Of a stretch of DNA of 64,000 nucleotides, positions 35,966 through 46,345 are shown in pieces. Source of the DNA: Acinetobacter defluvii. Its GTDB lineage: Bacteria > Pseudomonadota > Gammaproteobacteria > Pseudomonadales > Moraxellaceae. The DNA lies in NCBI RefSeq assembly GCF_001704615.3, contig NZ_CP029397.2:1240001-1304000 (forward strand), written 5' to 3'. Below the pieces are notes generated by a model that was not told where the DNA came from, searched no databases, and saw nothing but the letters and a program-made list of their open reading frames with translations. How positions within the stretch are numbered: position 1 is the first letter of the stretch; each line of letters begins with the position of its first letter. A program made the translations under genes and the position numbers.

Positions 35966-37390
35966 ATGAATAAAGATACAAATGCTGAGGCAAATACACT
36001 CAGTGCTAAATTACCATCAAATGTGGGTACAACTCACAAAATCCATAGTGGCACTTGGAAGTTGGCATTTATTTTTGCCTTTGTGTCCTTGGTGATCGAT
36101 GGCGTAGACATTATGTTATTGTCGTTTAGCTTAACCAGTTTAAAAGCAGAATTTGGTCTGACGACATTTCAAGCAGGTATGTTGGGCAGTGCGTCACTGG
36201 CAGGGATGGCTTTAGGTGGAATCTCAGGTGGTTGGGCATGTGATAAATTTGGTCGTGTGCGTACCATTGCATGGTCTGTAGTTTTCTTTTCAATTATGAC
36301 GTGTATTTTAGGGATGACACAGAGCTATGAACAATTCATGGTATTACGTTTTATTGGGGCGTTTGGCTTAGGTTCACTCTATATGGCATGTAATACTCTA
36401 ATGGCTGAATATGTGCCAACGAAGTATCGCACCACAGTTTTAGGAACATTACAAACAGGGCAAACTGTTGGTTATATCGTAGCAACTTTGATGGCAGGTG
36501 CAATTATTCCTGAGCATGGTTGGCGCATGTTGTTTTATGTGACCATTATTCCTGCTGCTTTTGCGCTGATTTTCATGCGTTTTGTTCCTGAGCCAGCAGC
36601 ATGGCAAGAAGCCAAAATTAAACTTGCACAAGGTATTCATCTTCAGCCTGAAAATACAGGGCATGTAAAAGCGACACCAGTGAAAAGTGAAAGTATTTAC
36701 AAGCGTATTTTTGGCAATATGCAACATCGCAAAATGTTTTTGTTTTGGATGACAACCGCGGCATTTTTACAGTTTGGTTATTATGGTGTCAATAACTGGA
36801 TGCCAACCTATCTTGAAACTGAATTAAATATGAATTTCAAATCATTAACGGGCTATATGGTTGGTGCGTATACCGCAATGATTTTAGGTAAGATTTTAGC
36901 AGGCTATGCTGCAGATAAACTGGGGCGTAAAGTAACATTTGTCTTTGGAACAGTAGCAACAGCCGCATTTCTACCGGTGATTATTTTCTTTAATACACCA
37001 GAGAATATTGCCTATTTATTGGTGACTTTTGGATTCTTATACGGTATTCCGTATGGTGTAAACGCAACCTATATGGCGGAATCTTTCTCAACGGATGTCC
37101 GTGGCACAGCGATTGGTGGTGCTTATAACATGGGACGTTTGGGGGCAGCGATTGCGCCAGCAACGATTGGGATGATTGCCGCAGGTGGTTCATTTACAAT
37201 GGCATTTATTGTGATGGGCGCTGCTTATTTTATTGCAGGCGTGATTCCGGGCTTGTTTATTCGTGAGCGTCAGTATGATCCACAACAATCCAGTCTAGCG
37301 ACTGCTGAACAGGCAGAGTCTATAGAAAATGATGCAGTCAGTGATGATTCAGCAACATTAAACAAAAAATCTAATCAAGCAACATCTTAA
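35966..37390 (+). CDS. MFS transporter, AAHS family (probable glutarate or aromatic-acid uptake)
   Basis: A 474-residue inner-membrane carrier with 12 predicted transmembrane segments. The MFS signatures are GGWACDKFGRVR between segments 2 and 3 and AADKLGRK between 8 and 9. It resembles aromatic acid:H+ symporters such as PcaK and BenK. Because it lies between gcdH and a class III CoA transferase, glutarate or a related dicarboxylate is a reasonable substrate. It starts behind AAATGAGGTAAAGGA. The charged tail after residue 430 is Ser/Glu/Asn-rich. Confidence 0.85.
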   Translation: MNKDTNAEANTLSAKLPSNVGTTHKIHSGTWKLAFIFAFVSLVIDGVDIMLLSFSLTSLKAEFGLTTFQAGMLGSASLAGMALGGISGGWACDKFGRVRTIAWSVVFFSIMTCILGMTQSYEQFMVLRFIGAFGLGSLYMACNTLMAEYVPTKYRTTVLGTLQTGQTVGYIVATLMAGAIIPEHGWRMLFYVTIIPAAFALIFMRFVPEPAAWQEAKIKLAQGIHLQPENTGHVKATPVKSESIYKRIFGNMQHRKMFLFWMTTAAFLQFGYYGVNNWMPTYLETELNMNFKSLTGYMVGAYTAMILGKILAGYAADKLGRKVTFVFGTVATAAFLPVIIFFNTPENIAYLLVTFGFLYGIPYGVNATYMAESFSTDVRGTAIGGAYNMGRLGAAIAPATIGMIAAGGSFTMAFIVMGAAYFIAGVIPGLFIRERQYDPQQSSLATAEQAESIENDAVSDDSATLNKKSNQATS

Positions 37391-37439
37391 AAAATAACAG
37401 TAAGCGTCGTGTATGGCGCTTACGTAAGAGGACATACGA

Positions 37440-38660
37440 ATGGGTGCATTACAAGGAATTCGAGTTTTAGATTTGAGTCGAGTTTTAGCAGGACCTTGGT
37501 GTGGGCAAATCTTGGCTGATCTGGGGGCAGAAGTCATTAAGATTGAGCGCCCAAAAGTTGGTGATGATACTCGCATGTGGGGGCCCCCTTGGATGCTCAA
37601 CCAAGCTGGTCAAGCCACCAAAGAGTCAGGATATTTCCAATGTGCCAACCGCAATAAGTTTTCTGTTGCTGTGGATATTGCATCTGTAGAAGGACAACAA
37701 ATTATCCAAGAGATTGCGAAAACTGCTGATGTCGTGATTGAGAACTTTAAAGCAGGTTCTCTAGCAAAGTATGGCTTAGATTATGAAAGTTTGAAGGCGA
37801 TTAATCCCAAATTGGTCTATTGTTCTATTACTGGTTTTGGGCAAGATGGACCACGTGCAGAAGAGCCAGGTTACGATTTTATTATCCAAGGAATGTCTGG
37901 CTTAATGAGTATTACGGGTGAAAAACAAGGGGAATTAGGCGCAAGCTCGCAAAAAGTCGGTGTTGCAGTGGTGGACATTCAAACTGGTCTTTATTCAACC
38001 ATCGCAATTCAAGCAGCATTAATCGCAAGACAGCATACGGGGCTAGGGCAACATATCGATATGTCATTACTCGATGTACAAGTTGCAGCCTTAGCCAATC
38101 AAGGTATGAACTATTTAACGACAGGCATTTCACCTGTAAGAATGGGCAATAGTCATCCCAATATTGTGCCGTATCAAACTTTTAAAGCCAAAGACAAAGA
38201 GTTTATTATTGCTTGTGGAAACGATAAACAGTTTAAAGAACTGTGTATTGCGATTGGTAAACCTGAATTGTTACAAAATCCAAATTACATTCGTAATCAA
38301 GATCGAGTTAAACATCGGGTTGAGTTGATTGAAATATTATCTCATTATTTTTTAACAGAAAATGCGAAATATTGGGTGGATGCAATCCATGCAGTTAAAG
38401 TACCAGTGGGCGTGATTAACTCTATCGAAGATGCTTTGCAAGAGCCGCAAATCCAACATCGAGAAATGGTGGTCAATTTGCCGCATGCATTTAATCCCAA
38501 CTTCAAAATGATTGCTTCACCGATCAAAATGTCAGGTACGCCTGTAGAATATCATCATGCGCCACCACAACTGGGTGAACATACGGGACAAGTTTTACAA
38601 GAATTTTATTCTAAAGAGCAGCTAAAAAAATTCCGTGAACAAGGCATTATTGATGGGTGA
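37440..38660 (+). CDS. Class III CoA transferase (CaiB/BaiF), probable glutarate-CoA transferase
   Basis: A 406-residue family III CoA transferase. It has the typical start GIRVLDLSRVLAGPWCGQILADLGAEVIKIE, then YFQCANRNKFSVAVDI and PGYDFIIQGMSGLMSITG near the catalytic aspartate. With gcdH in the same run, the likely reaction is transfer of CoA to glutarate, giving glutaryl-CoA for GcdH, as in SUGCT-like enzymes. It begins 49 bp after the MFS gene behind AAGAGGACATACGA. Oxalate or carnitine as substrate cannot be excluded from sequence. Confidence 0.85.
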   Translation: MGALQGIRVLDLSRVLAGPWCGQILADLGAEVIKIERPKVGDDTRMWGPPWMLNQAGQATKESGYFQCANRNKFSVAVDIASVEGQQIIQEIAKTADVVIENFKAGSLAKYGLDYESLKAINPKLVYCSITGFGQDGPRAEEPGYDFIIQGMSGLMSITGEKQGELGASSQKVGVAVVDIQTGLYSTIAIQAALIARQHTGLGQHIDMSLLDVQVAALANQGMNYLTTGISPVRMGNSHPNIVPYQTFKAKDKEFIIACGNDKQFKELCIAIGKPELLQNPNYIRNQDRVKHRVELIEILSHYFLTENAKYWVDAIHAVKVPVGVINSIEDALQEPQIQHREMVVNLPHAFNPNFKMIASPIKMSGTPVEYHHAPPQLGEHTGQVLQEFYSKEQLKKFREQGIIDG

Positions 38661-38784
38661 AATAACATCAATGAATATTCACGTTAGGGGCGTTTATTTT
38701 AAACCAGATAATAAAAACGGGCTTTGCAAAGCACATATAATCTGTTGAAATAAAGTGCTATCAGCCATACTTTTGACATAAATT

Positions 38785-39450
38785 ATGTGTGCAAATTATA
38801 AACCAGCAACTTTAGCGCAAATTGCCGAGTTAAATTTGCCTGCGATTCCATTTGCTTATGAAAATGAAATTTATCCTAATTTTCAAACCCCTTTGCTGTT
38901 TCAATCAGATCGAGGACTTGAATGGCGCTTAGTGAATTTTGGTTTAATTCCCAAATGGGCAGAAAGTCGAGAGATTGCCAAACATACTTATAATGCAAGA
39001 AATGAAACCTTAATTGAAAAAGCGAGTTTTAAAGAATCGCTATTCAAACATAAGTTTGGACTGATTCCAGTGACTGAGTTCTACGAAGCCAAATACATCA
39101 ATGCCCGAGCACAGCGTTGGGGTGTTAAACGTAAAGATGGGCAGGCTTTTTTTATCGCCGCATTGTATGAGATTACCAAAATCAATCAGGAGATCATTCG
39201 TTCAGCTTGTATGTTAACTATGGATGCACTAGATCATCCCATGATGAAAGAGTTTCATGAGCCGGGTAATATCAAGCGTTCAATTATTGTGATTCCACAC
39301 CAACATATTCTGCAATGGTTAAATTGGGAAAGTTCAGATATTTCCCAATTTATTCAAGGTTTTCCTGTTGAAGAGTTTGAGTGCTTTTACTGTCCCCAAC
39401 AACGTCAAGCAAAAAACTCTTTACAGTTAAGTATGTTTGATGAGGGATAA
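38785..39450 (+). CDS. SRAP (YedK/HMCES-type) abasic-site DNA-protein crosslinker
   Basis: A 221-residue SOS-response-associated-peptidase family protein. HMCES/YedK proteins bind abasic sites in single-stranded DNA by a thiazolidine bond through Cys2. Here Cys2 is present (MCANYKP, exposed after Met removal), with Asn70 in NARNE, Glu101 in TEFYEA, and His158 as the likely active-site histidine. It stands alone and its stop is 1 bp from that of the convergent MarR gene. I see no LexA-type operator. Confidence 0.88.
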   Translation: MCANYKPATLAQIAELNLPAIPFAYENEIYPNFQTPLLFQSDRGLEWRLVNFGLIPKWAESREIAKHTYNARNETLIEKASFKESLFKHKFGLIPVTEFYEAKYINARAQRWGVKRKDGQAFFIAALYEITKINQEIIRSACMLTMDALDHPMMKEFHEPGNIKRSIIVIPHQHILQWLNWESSDISQFIQGFPVEEFECFYCPQQRQAKNSLQLSMFDEG

Positions 39451-39451
39451 A

Positions 39452-39919
39452 TCAACGAGATAAATTTTTGAAAATATGTTTCAAGCTTTCCATCATCTTT
39501 TCGATTTGAAGTGGCGTTAAGCCTTCAAAGGATTGTTCCAAAACAACACCCATTAAATCATTAATTTTAACAATCATTTGTCTGCCTGCATCAGTCAAAT
39601 TGACACGTGTAATACGTGCATCTTGACTACAAGAATAGGTGTTTACCAAACCTTCATCTTTTAAGCGATAGACGATTTTGGTGGTAGTGGACATTTTTGA
39701 AACAATCATATCAGAGAGGTCTGAAACACTTGCATCGGGTTTTGACTCAAGCGCTAACAATAAGCGGCGTCGTGAATTATCTACCCCATATTTTTTTAAA
39801 GCATGATCAACATTCAGTACATATTGTGAATGAACCTGCGTAATCCAATAATAAGGAAAATCTTCCAAATTAAAATTATCAGTTGTTGGTAAAAATTTTG
39901 AATATTTTTTGGTCATCAA
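39452..39919 (-). CDS. MarR-family transcriptional regulator
   Basis: A 155-residue winged-helix regulator. The MarR core is visible: RRRLLLALESKPDASVSDLSDMIVSKMSTTTKIVYRLKDEGLVN, with the wing SQDARITRVNLTDAG. A 30-residue N-terminal extension precedes the dimerisation helix. No divergent gene is adjacent; upstream lies 860 bp without a gene. The ligand and target are unknown, but aromatic or drug ligands are typical. Confidence 0.88.
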   Translation of the reverse strand: MMTKKYSKFLPTTDNFNLEDFPYYWITQVHSQYVLNVDHALKKYGVDNSRRRLLLALESKPDASVSDLSDMIVSKMSTTTKIVYRLKDEGLVNTYSCSQDARITRVNLTDAGRQMIVKINDLMGVVLEQSFEGLTPLQIEKMMESLKHIFKNLSR

Positions 39920-40779
39920 AAAGGTTCCTTGGTTTTTTCTAATTATTAGCCAAATGTAATAACAATTGTAATAGTATTGTAAATACAGCGCCTAAATCAA
40001 TATAAAAATAAAGAGATTGAGCTAAAAAAGAAGTAATTGTGAAGAAGCTCTTAACAATTTAATTCTATTTCTTAACTTCGTCACAAAGCGAAGTCGCATT
40101 TCTTGTTTATAAAGAAAAAGGTCTATTTTGCTCATGACACATTTCATAATAATATGCTGATCAATGCAAAGCCGCTTATTTGACACAGAATCTAACTATG
40201 GTTTAGTTAAGTACTCAGGATCGACAGGATAAAATGGATAATTCATTCCTGTATAAAAACGTTAAACCTCCATAAAGTTTAGCGGGCGGCATATGAATTT
40301 TATACTGAGATGCAGCGAGTTAAATGATTAAAACTGGATGTTAACTTACTTTACTCAATTGTATTTAGCCAATTAAATATGAAATGTATTACATAATATT
40401 TTATGAATTGCGGTATGTTTTAGATTTGGCGCAATTAGCAAAAAAATATGTCGAAAATGTCATATTGTAAAATTCAATTAAATTGAACTTCATACTGGGC
40501 TGAGTAAAAACATAAGCTTAATCATAATTTAAGTGTATGGTTAATCTAATTTATTTAAATTTAATAAAATATAAAATCTTATAAATGTAGGACTCATACA
40601 TCACTTAAATTTTATATTTATTTGTAAAATATTAAAAAAAATAATTACAAAATATTCAAATTGTGCATAATTAAATGCAATTTAGTTGAAAAGGTCTTAT
40701 TCATGGATCCGTCGCCGTGTAGGTTGTTAAAGTTTAAGTTGTCTGTTGTTTATTATAAAAATGAGCGGGAGATCTAATA
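39920..40779. other. Long gene-free region with structured elements
   Basis: An 860-bp gap, the largest in the window. Around 40180-40300 base composition rises and two tandem hairpins occur: ACAGGA/TCCTGT (40224-40252) and CGTTAAAC/GTTTAGCG (40260-40284). A TTGACA box at 40180-40185 lies upstream. The rest is A/T-rich. No credible open frame was seen in either strand. The terC start has GGGAG upstream, but no recognised manganese (yybP-ykoY) riboswitch was visible. Confidence 0.55.
40180..40320 (+). ncRNA. Candidate small RNA or structured leader
   Basis: Downstream of TTGACA (40180-40185) with a weak TTTAGT -10 at 17-bp spacing, two hairpins follow in series: 6 bp at 40224-40252 and 8 bp (one G-U) at 40260-40284. 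Composition is less A/T-rich than the flanks. No T-run terminator was found, so the 3' end is uncertain. This is a structural inference, not a recognised family. Confidence 0.3.
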
Positions 40780-42315
40780 ATGGAATTTTTATTAGACCCT
40801 GGTATTTGGGTAGGTTTACTTACTCTTATTGTATTAGAAATTGTACTGGGTATTGATAACCTTGTCTTTATTGCTATTTTGGCAGAAAAACTTCCTCCCG
40901 AACAACGAGATAAAGCACGTGTTTTAGGTCTTTCTCTTGCCTTAATTATGCGTTTAGGGTTGTTGTTTGCGATTTCTTGGTTAGTCACACTGACCGAACC
41001 TTTGATTACCGTTTTTGAGAAAACCTTCTCTGGACGTGACCTAATTTTGTTATTTGGTGGTTTATTCCTTGTGTATAAGGCGGTCACAGAATTACATGAA
41101 AAACTGGAAGGTAAGCCAGAAGTTCAAGTGACCAGCAACGTGGTGTATGCAAGTTTTAGTGCTGTCGTGCTTCAAATCGTAATTTTAGATGCTGTATTTT
41201 CATTAGACTCAGTCATAACAGCGATTGGGATGGTGGATAATATCTATGTCATGATGGCTGCAATGATTGTGGCGATGGCTGTGATGTTGTTGGCTTCTAA
41301 ACCCTTGACAGCATTTGTAAATAGACATCCAACTGTGGTGATTCTGTGTCTAAGCTTCTTATTGTTAATTGGTATTAGCTTGATTGCGGAAGGTTTTGGT
41401 TTCCATATTCCAAAAGGTTATATTTATTCAGGTATCGGTGTTGCGATTTTAATTGAAGCATTTAACCAATTTAGTAATCGTAATGCTGAAAAACATCAGG
41501 CTAAAATTCCACTACGTCATCGTACTGCTGACTCGATTTTAAAATTAATGGGCAGCAAATTAGATGCCAATGTATTAGAGTCGGCAGAAATTGTAGAAGC
41601 ACAAAAAACCTTTGTGGATGAAGAGCGCTACATGGTGGGCGGGGTTTTAACTTTGGCAGAGCGTAGTGTTGCTTCGATCATGACACCTCGAAATCAAATT
41701 TCGTGGGTCAACTTGGATGATGATGCAGAGAGCATTCGTGAGCAAATTCTTTCAGTACCACATAGTTTGTTCCCTGTGTGTCGAGGGCAATTAGACAAAG
41801 TTGTCACGATTGTTCGTGCCAAAGAGTTAATTGATGCTTTGGATGATGCTGAACAATTACAAGCTTTGATTAAACGCCAACGTCCAATTTTTATTTTTGA
41901 AAAAATGAAAGTTATTGATGCGATTCATACATTGCGTACCTCCAAAGGTTCGCTGGTTTTAGTGACTAACGAGTTTGGTAATATTCAAGGTCTAATCTCA
42001 CCATTGGATGTGTTTGAAGCAATTGCAGGTGAATTCCCAGATGCAGACGAACAGCTAGAGTTGGTGAAAATCAATGACAATACGTGGAATGCTTCAGGCA
42101 TGCTTGATTTGTATCAGCTTGAGTTGGCGTTGGAAACTGTGGATTTAGTGCAAGAAGACTCTGGTTATTTCAGTGTTGCGGGGTTAATTTTTGACAAAGC
42201 ACAGTCGGATGTCAAAGTTGGAACGCAAATTGAAGAAGCGGGCGTGCATTTCGAAGTAATAGAAATGGATGAAAATCGCATTAAAACTGTGAAAATTAGC
42301 TACTTATCCATTTAA
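40780..42315 (+). CDS. TerC-family membrane protein with CBS and CorC domains
   Basis: A 511-residue inner-membrane protein of the YegH/YoaE type. Residues about 1-235 are TerC (seven transmembrane segments; conserved [15 protein letters not shown] and [18 protein letters not shown] with acidic residues for metal binding). A CBS pair follows (about 290-420), then a CorC/HlyC C-terminal domain (about 430-511). TerC-like proteins export manganese or loosely couple to metallation of exported proteins; the substrate here is inferred. The start ATG follows GGGAG. A terminator closes the unit. Confidence 0.88.
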   Translation: MEFLLDPGIWVGLLTLIVLEIVLGIDNLVFIAILAEKLPPEQRDKARVLGLSLALIMRLGLLFAISWLVTLTEPLITVFEKTFSGRDLILLFGGLFLVYKAVTELHEKLEGKPEVQVTSNVVYASFSAVVLQIVILDAVFSLDSVITAIGMVDNIYVMMAAMIVAMAVMLLASKPLTAFVNRHPTVVILCLSFLLLIGISLIAEGFGFHIPKGYIYSGIGVAILIEAFNQFSNRNAEKHQAKIPLRHRTADSILKLMGSKLDANVLESAEIVEAQKTFVDEERYMVGGVLTLAERSVASIMTPRNQISWVNLDDDAESIREQILSVPHSLFPVCRGQLDKVVTIVRAKELIDALDDAEQLQALIKRQRPIFIFEKMKVIDAIHTLRTSKGSLVLVTNEFGNIQGLISPLDVFEAIAGEFPDADEQLELVKINDNTWNASGMLDLYQLELALETVDLVQEDSGYFSVAGLIFDKAQSDVKVGTQIEEAGVHFEVIEMDENRIKTVKISYLSI

Positions 42316-42334
42316 TGGATTAAATTTAAGAATT

Positions 42335-42366
42335 AAAAAATGCCTCAGTATGTGAGGCATTTTTTA
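42335..42366 (+). terminator. Terminator of the TerC gene
   Basis: AAAAAATGCCTCA and TGAGGCATTTTTT form a perfect stem with loop GTATG, 20 bp after the stop. Confidence 0.92.
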
Positions 42367-42445
42367 TTGAACCTACTCTAAAAAATTAAAGTGGATGATG
42401 ACTTTAAGTGTATAAACTTTAATGTTATGAAAATATTGTTGAATT

Positions 42446-43303
42446 TCAAATTTCTAGTTCTTTGGCAATAATTGACCAAATGTTTTGATGTGATTTTTTA
42501 AACATTGACATATGTCCAATGTATTTATGCCCTAAATCTTGTGGGACAAGTTCATGCATTTTTGTTGCTGCGTTTGGATAAAGACGAATCAAATCTTTTA
42601 CGTTGGCTTCTGTGGCGATTTCATCATCAGATGACCAAAATACAGTCATCGGTGAACTAATTTCGTGATGAAAATCTTGAAAAACGGTTTTACCAATCGC
42701 ATTTTCAACATAACCAGGGCGACTACAAAACTGTGCCCATTGTTTTGCCACATTTTTAGGTAGGTTTTCCCCCATACCTAGCATTTTGGTTGCACCATAA
42801 CCTTTGAAGAGATTTGAAAGTGGGAAAATAACATGAAACATGACAGGCGCAAGTTGTTTGGTACGACCTTTTAAGCCTTTTACATGACCTGTTGAGCCTG
42901 AAACGGCGATGACTTTCGCAACTTTTTTATAATTTGGGGTAATGCCGAGAAGTTGCCCTCCAGCACTATGTCCCAATAATATCACTTGTTTTTTTCCTGT
43001 TTTTAATAATAGTGCATCGATTGCAGCAGGAATATCAAGCTGTCCCCAATCTTGAATACTGGCATTTGATTGCTTTAATGGACCATGTAATGATGCCCCT
43101 ATACCACGATAATCAAATACCATCACTTGGTAACCTTGTTCGCTTAACCATTCTGCAAAAGCACGATAAAACCCTTGTGTAATTCCTGTAGCAGGGCTGA
43201 TCAAAATAGGTAAGTTAGCATTTGCTGCTGAACTGTCATAAAAAGTGGCACTGAGTGAGTAACCGTCTTTACAGGTAATATTTAATTTTTCTGGATTTGG
43301 CAT
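42446..43303 (-). CDS. Alpha/beta-hydrolase
   Basis: A serine hydrolase of the COG4757-like group. The nucleophile elbow GHSAGG (Ser113 from the chosen start) and FDYRGIGAS are clear; a late Asp/His pair (WSSDDEIA; LGHKYIGHM) completes the triad. I start it at the ATG at 43303 (MPNPEKLNIT); starts at 43333 or a GTG at 43345 are possible, and none has a strong ribosome-binding site. No signal peptide. Substrate unknown; short lipids or esters are typical. Confidence 0.82.
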   Translation of the reverse strand: MPNPEKLNITCKDGYSLSATFYDSSAANANLPILISPATGITQGFYRAFAEWLSEQGYQVMVFDYRGIGASLHGPLKQSNASIQDWGQLDIPAAIDALLLKTGKKQVILLGHSAGGQLLGITPNYKKVAKVIAVSGSTGHVKGLKGRTKQLAPVMFHVIFPLSNLFKGYGATKMLGMGENLPKNVAKQWAQFCSRPGYVENAIGKTVFQDFHHEISSPMTVFWSSDDEIATEANVKDLIRLYPNAATKMHELVPQDLGHKYIGHMSMFKKSHQNIWSIIAKELEI

Positions 43304-43446
43304 AGCGAGCAAAGAGTTTTTGTTTATATGCATTACACCATACACAAGTTTCCAAAAGAAACTTACGGTAAATATGACTATAAAGTCAGGAAATAATATT
43401 AAACACAGCTAAACTACATGAGTGATTTAAGGACAGTGAAATACAT

Positions 43447-43905
43447 ATGGAAAACTTACAGTTGTTGGGTTCAGTAAAAATAGCAATTATTTTCAGTGGC
43501 TTATATTTATGGGTGGGCATGTTAACCGGTGTTTGGAAATATGCACAAATTCGTAATTCTAAACATTCACGAGCGCATTATTATGTAGATATCGCACATA
43601 GAAGCAGTTTACTTTATGCGCCTGCTACTTTGATTTTGGCAGTATTGGCTTATTTTTCTGCATGGTCAGAAAGCTTAAATTTGATTTGTATTGTAATTAA
43701 TTTATTCTTTTTTAGTTTTGCGATTGCGAGTTATATTTTGCATGGAATGTTACAGGATACAACCAATCAATTTAAACAGCCGCATCAATTAGCCAAGTGG
43801 CATTTACCAAGCTGGATGATGTCGATGGCAATGTTGCTCTTAGTGATTGGAGAAATTGTAGCGACAGGGATTTTGATTTTAGGTGTGTTGATGAATTTTT
43901 ATTGA
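43447..43905 (+). CDS. Four-helix integral membrane protein of unknown function
   Basis: A 152-residue inner-membrane protein with about four transmembrane segments (near 10-30, 57-75, 80-98 and 122-148). The loops between carry HSRAHYYVDIAHRSS and QFKQPHQLAKWHLPSW. No family recognised. The gene is divergent from the hydrolase and convergent with a small membrane protein gene, sharing a terminator with it. Confidence 0.75.
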   Translation: MENLQLLGSVKIAIIFSGLYLWVGMLTGVWKYAQIRNSKHSRAHYYVDIAHRSSLLYAPATLILAVLAYFSAWSESLNLICIVINLFFFSFAIASYILHGMLQDTTNQFKQPHQLAKWHLPSWMMSMAMLLLVIGEIVATGILILGVLMNFY

Positions 43906-43961
43906 AGAGATTTTATAGGTTTTATATATTGGTATTTTATTTAAAATTATTCTTTTGCCTT

Positions 43962-43992
43962 TAAAGATGGATGCTGTGCATCCATCTTTTAT
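43962..43992. terminator. Shared terminator of two convergent membrane-protein genes
   Basis: AAAGATGGATG and CATCCATCTTT form an 11-bp perfect stem with a 5-nt loop; T-run on the plus side. The 3' arm overlaps the stop codon of the minus-strand gene. Confidence 0.85.
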
Positions 43993-44234
43993 TCAGCTGT
44001 TGCTGCGGCTTTTGCAGATTTGCGTGTTTTATGGTCGATTAATTCCCAAATGCAGAATGCAGCAGAAACAAATACAGCATATACAAAAAACTCAGGTTTT
44101 AAGTTGCCTTGAATCAAACCATGTAAAAATAAAATCGTCATCAATGCGAAAGTAGTACTAAGATAAACCACCAGTTTTTTGTTAGCCTTCAAAGAATTAA
44201 TGAAGACTTGCTTGTTTGAATGTAATGATAACAT
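43989..44234 (-). CDS. Small two-helix membrane protein
   Basis: An 81-residue protein. The ATG at 44234 is chosen over 44240 because AGGAGG lies 7 bp upstream of it. Two transmembrane helices are predicted (LVVYLSTTFALMTILFLHGL; FFVYAVFVSAAFCIWELI), with short basic termini and an Ala-rich tail. No named family. Stand-alone. Confidence 0.72.
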   Translation of the reverse strand: MLSLHSNKQVFINSLKANKKLVVYLSTTFALMTILFLHGLIQGNLKPEFFVYAVFVSAAFCIWELIDHKTRKSAKAAATAE

Positions 44235-44719
44235 CCTCATCCCTCCTGTCTGCTCGACAAAAACCTCATTGTTTTAGTCAGAATTGCTTGGTTGATCCTT
44301 ACCATAGCAAATTATTATTTCAAATGCAAATACCTCTATTATCCCAAACTTATATGACATATTTATGACAATACTAAATTTAAGTATTTATTTTTTAAAT
44401 AGCTTAAATAGTAAACAAATATGACAAATCATTTGTCCATAGCAGCATAATGCAAGTGTTTAAAATACAATATTATTTATGATATGGAAATAGCGTAATA
44501 AGATAAAATTGTGACTATATAGATATTTTTTGATTTTATTGTAAAATTTGTAATTTTTTATAAATACGTGTTTTTATAGGCTCAAAGACACAGAAAATAT
44601 TTAAAAGAGCAATGGATGTTTGCAAGCAATAAAAGTTGGTTGGATAAACGCAACCATTATTGAGTGCTTTTAAAATCTATATTTGGGTAAAATACGATTT
44701 TAAAACAATCATCCGAAAA
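44235..44719. other. Gene-free gap between small membrane gene and brnQ
   Basis: A 485-bp A/T-rich region upstream of the small minus-strand gene and downstream of brnQ. I saw no strong terminator for brnQ and no open frame. Nothing else notable. Confidence 0.45.
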
Positions 44720-46012
44720 CTATTTTTTAAATTTGTCGATGACAATAAAAACAACTAAAACAACACTAGATGGAAGTAACCATGCCAGATTTTGCTCATT
44801 TAAAGGTAAGTGCTGTATCGCGTTTGGTAATATATCAGCAAAAGCAGTCACTTTGATGCCTTCGATGATTCCAAACAAAAACGCAATGGCTGTTACAGGT
44901 GCAATAACTAAGCTAGGTTGATTAAAGTACTTCCAGAAAAAGCTCAACATAATCACCACAATAGCAGGTGGATAAATTGCGCTAAGAACGGGTACAGAAA
45001 CTGCAATCAGTTTAGTTAAACCTAAGTTGGAAATGATTAAAGAGAATAAAACCAAAATGAATACTAAAATTTTATATGGGATTTTAGTAAGTAAAGAGAA
45101 ATATTCTGCGCAGGCACAGGTTAAGCCAATCGCAGTCACCATGCAGGCAAGAAAGATCAAAGCTGTAAGAAAGAGTGAACCTAAGTCACCAAATGCATGT
45201 TGTACATAGGCATGCAGAATCACAGCACCATTACTTGCATTTGGCGCAACTTCATGACTACCAAGTCCTAATTTAAATAAACTTAAATAGACTAATGTTA
45301 AGCCAATGCCTGAAATTAAACTGGCAATAATCGCATATTTGGTAATCAGTTTGCGATCTGTTACGCCACGTGAGCGAATGGCATGAATGATAACAATACC
45401 AAATACTAAAGCCCCTAACGTATCCATAGTCAGATAGCCGTTCACAAAACCTTCAGATACAGGGCTAGTGACATAGTCATCAATTGCAGGGGGAATGATA
45501 CCCGCCGGAATCATGACTGCGGCAATACCTAAAATTGCCAATGAAATAATTTTCAAAGGTGCAAGAATATGTCCGACAGTATCCAAAAGTTTGTTTGGAT
45601 AGAGTGAAACCAAAGTCACGATAGCAAAGTAAATAACACTGTAAATAAATAAACTCTGGCTAGAATCGCCAAAGTATGAAGAAAAACCGATTTCATAGGA
45701 AACAGTGGCAGTTCTTGGGGTTGCAAACAGTGGACCAACAGATAAATAACAAACGATCGTTAACAGTAAACTTGCAGCTTTACCTAAAGGTGAACTTAAG
45801 ATGGTAATGGAGCCTTCGGTTTTAGAAAGTGCCATAATCGTGATCACAGGAAGACCAACAGCAGTGATAAGAAATCCAAATGCTGCCAACCACACATGCT
45901 CACCAGCTTGTTGTGCAACAATCGGTGGAAAGATAATATTGCCTGCCCCAATAAATAAGGCAAAAGTCATAAACCCTAATGCAATAATATCCTTAGTACG
46001 GAGATTCGTCAT
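44720..46012 (-). CDS. brnQ: Branched-chain amino acid carrier BrnQ
   Basis: Sodium- or proton-coupled importer of leucine, isoleucine and valine (LIVCS family). The 430-residue length and 12 transmembrane segments are typical. The signature start is present ([19 protein letters not shown]) along with [18 protein letters not shown], which is diagnostic for BrnQ. The gene is monocistronic on the minus strand, divergent from map. Confidence 0.94.
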   Translation of the reverse strand: MTNLRTKDIIALGFMTFALFIGAGNIIFPPIVAQQAGEHVWLAAFGFLITAVGLPVITIMALSKTEGSITILSSPLGKAASLLLTIVCYLSVGPLFATPRTATVSYEIGFSSYFGDSSQSLFIYSVIYFAIVTLVSLYPNKLLDTVGHILAPLKIISLAILGIAAVMIPAGIIPPAIDDYVTSPVSEGFVNGYLTMDTLGALVFGIVIIHAIRSRGVTDRKLITKYAIIASLISGIGLTLVYLSLFKLGLGSHEVAPNASNGAVILHAYVQHAFGDLGSLFLTALIFLACMVTAIGLTCACAEYFSLLTKIPYKILVFILVLFSLIISNLGLTKLIAVSVPVLSAIYPPAIVVIMLSFFWKYFNQPSLVIAPVTAIAFLFGIIEGIKVTAFADILPNAIQHLPLNEQNLAWLLPSSVVLVVFIVIDKFKK

Positions 46013-46345
46013 AGGAGAGGTGGAATTACAAAAAACTGTAGATTTTAGGTGAAAATTTGCAGGTTTTGTATTTTATTTTATAAAACGTATTAAAATAAAT
46101 TATTAAACTATTCAAATAAATTGAGAAAATTTATTTATCTCAATGAATATATTATATTTTTATTAGATTTAGTTATTAAAAAGTATTTTAAATATTTCAG
46201 ATAGTGCATTTTAACTGTCTTAAAATTGAGCATTGCTATAACAGTAATTGGAAAAAATAAATTAACAAGTTAATTTCGTTGAGCACTTTGCCCATTTTTA
46301 AAATATAGGGCATATAATAGCAGCTTACATTTGAGGGCAGATGAC
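46013..46345. other. Gap between divergent brnQ and map
   Basis: A 333-bp A/T-rich spacer that should hold the promoters of brnQ and map. The ribosome-binding site of map is GAGG at 46333-46336. Nothing else seen. Confidence 0.45.

Noticed and set aside
40690..40779. Manganese riboswitch (yybP-ykoY) before the TerC gene
   Set aside because: The conserved loop sequences of that riboswitch were not visible; only a ribosome-binding site could be supported.
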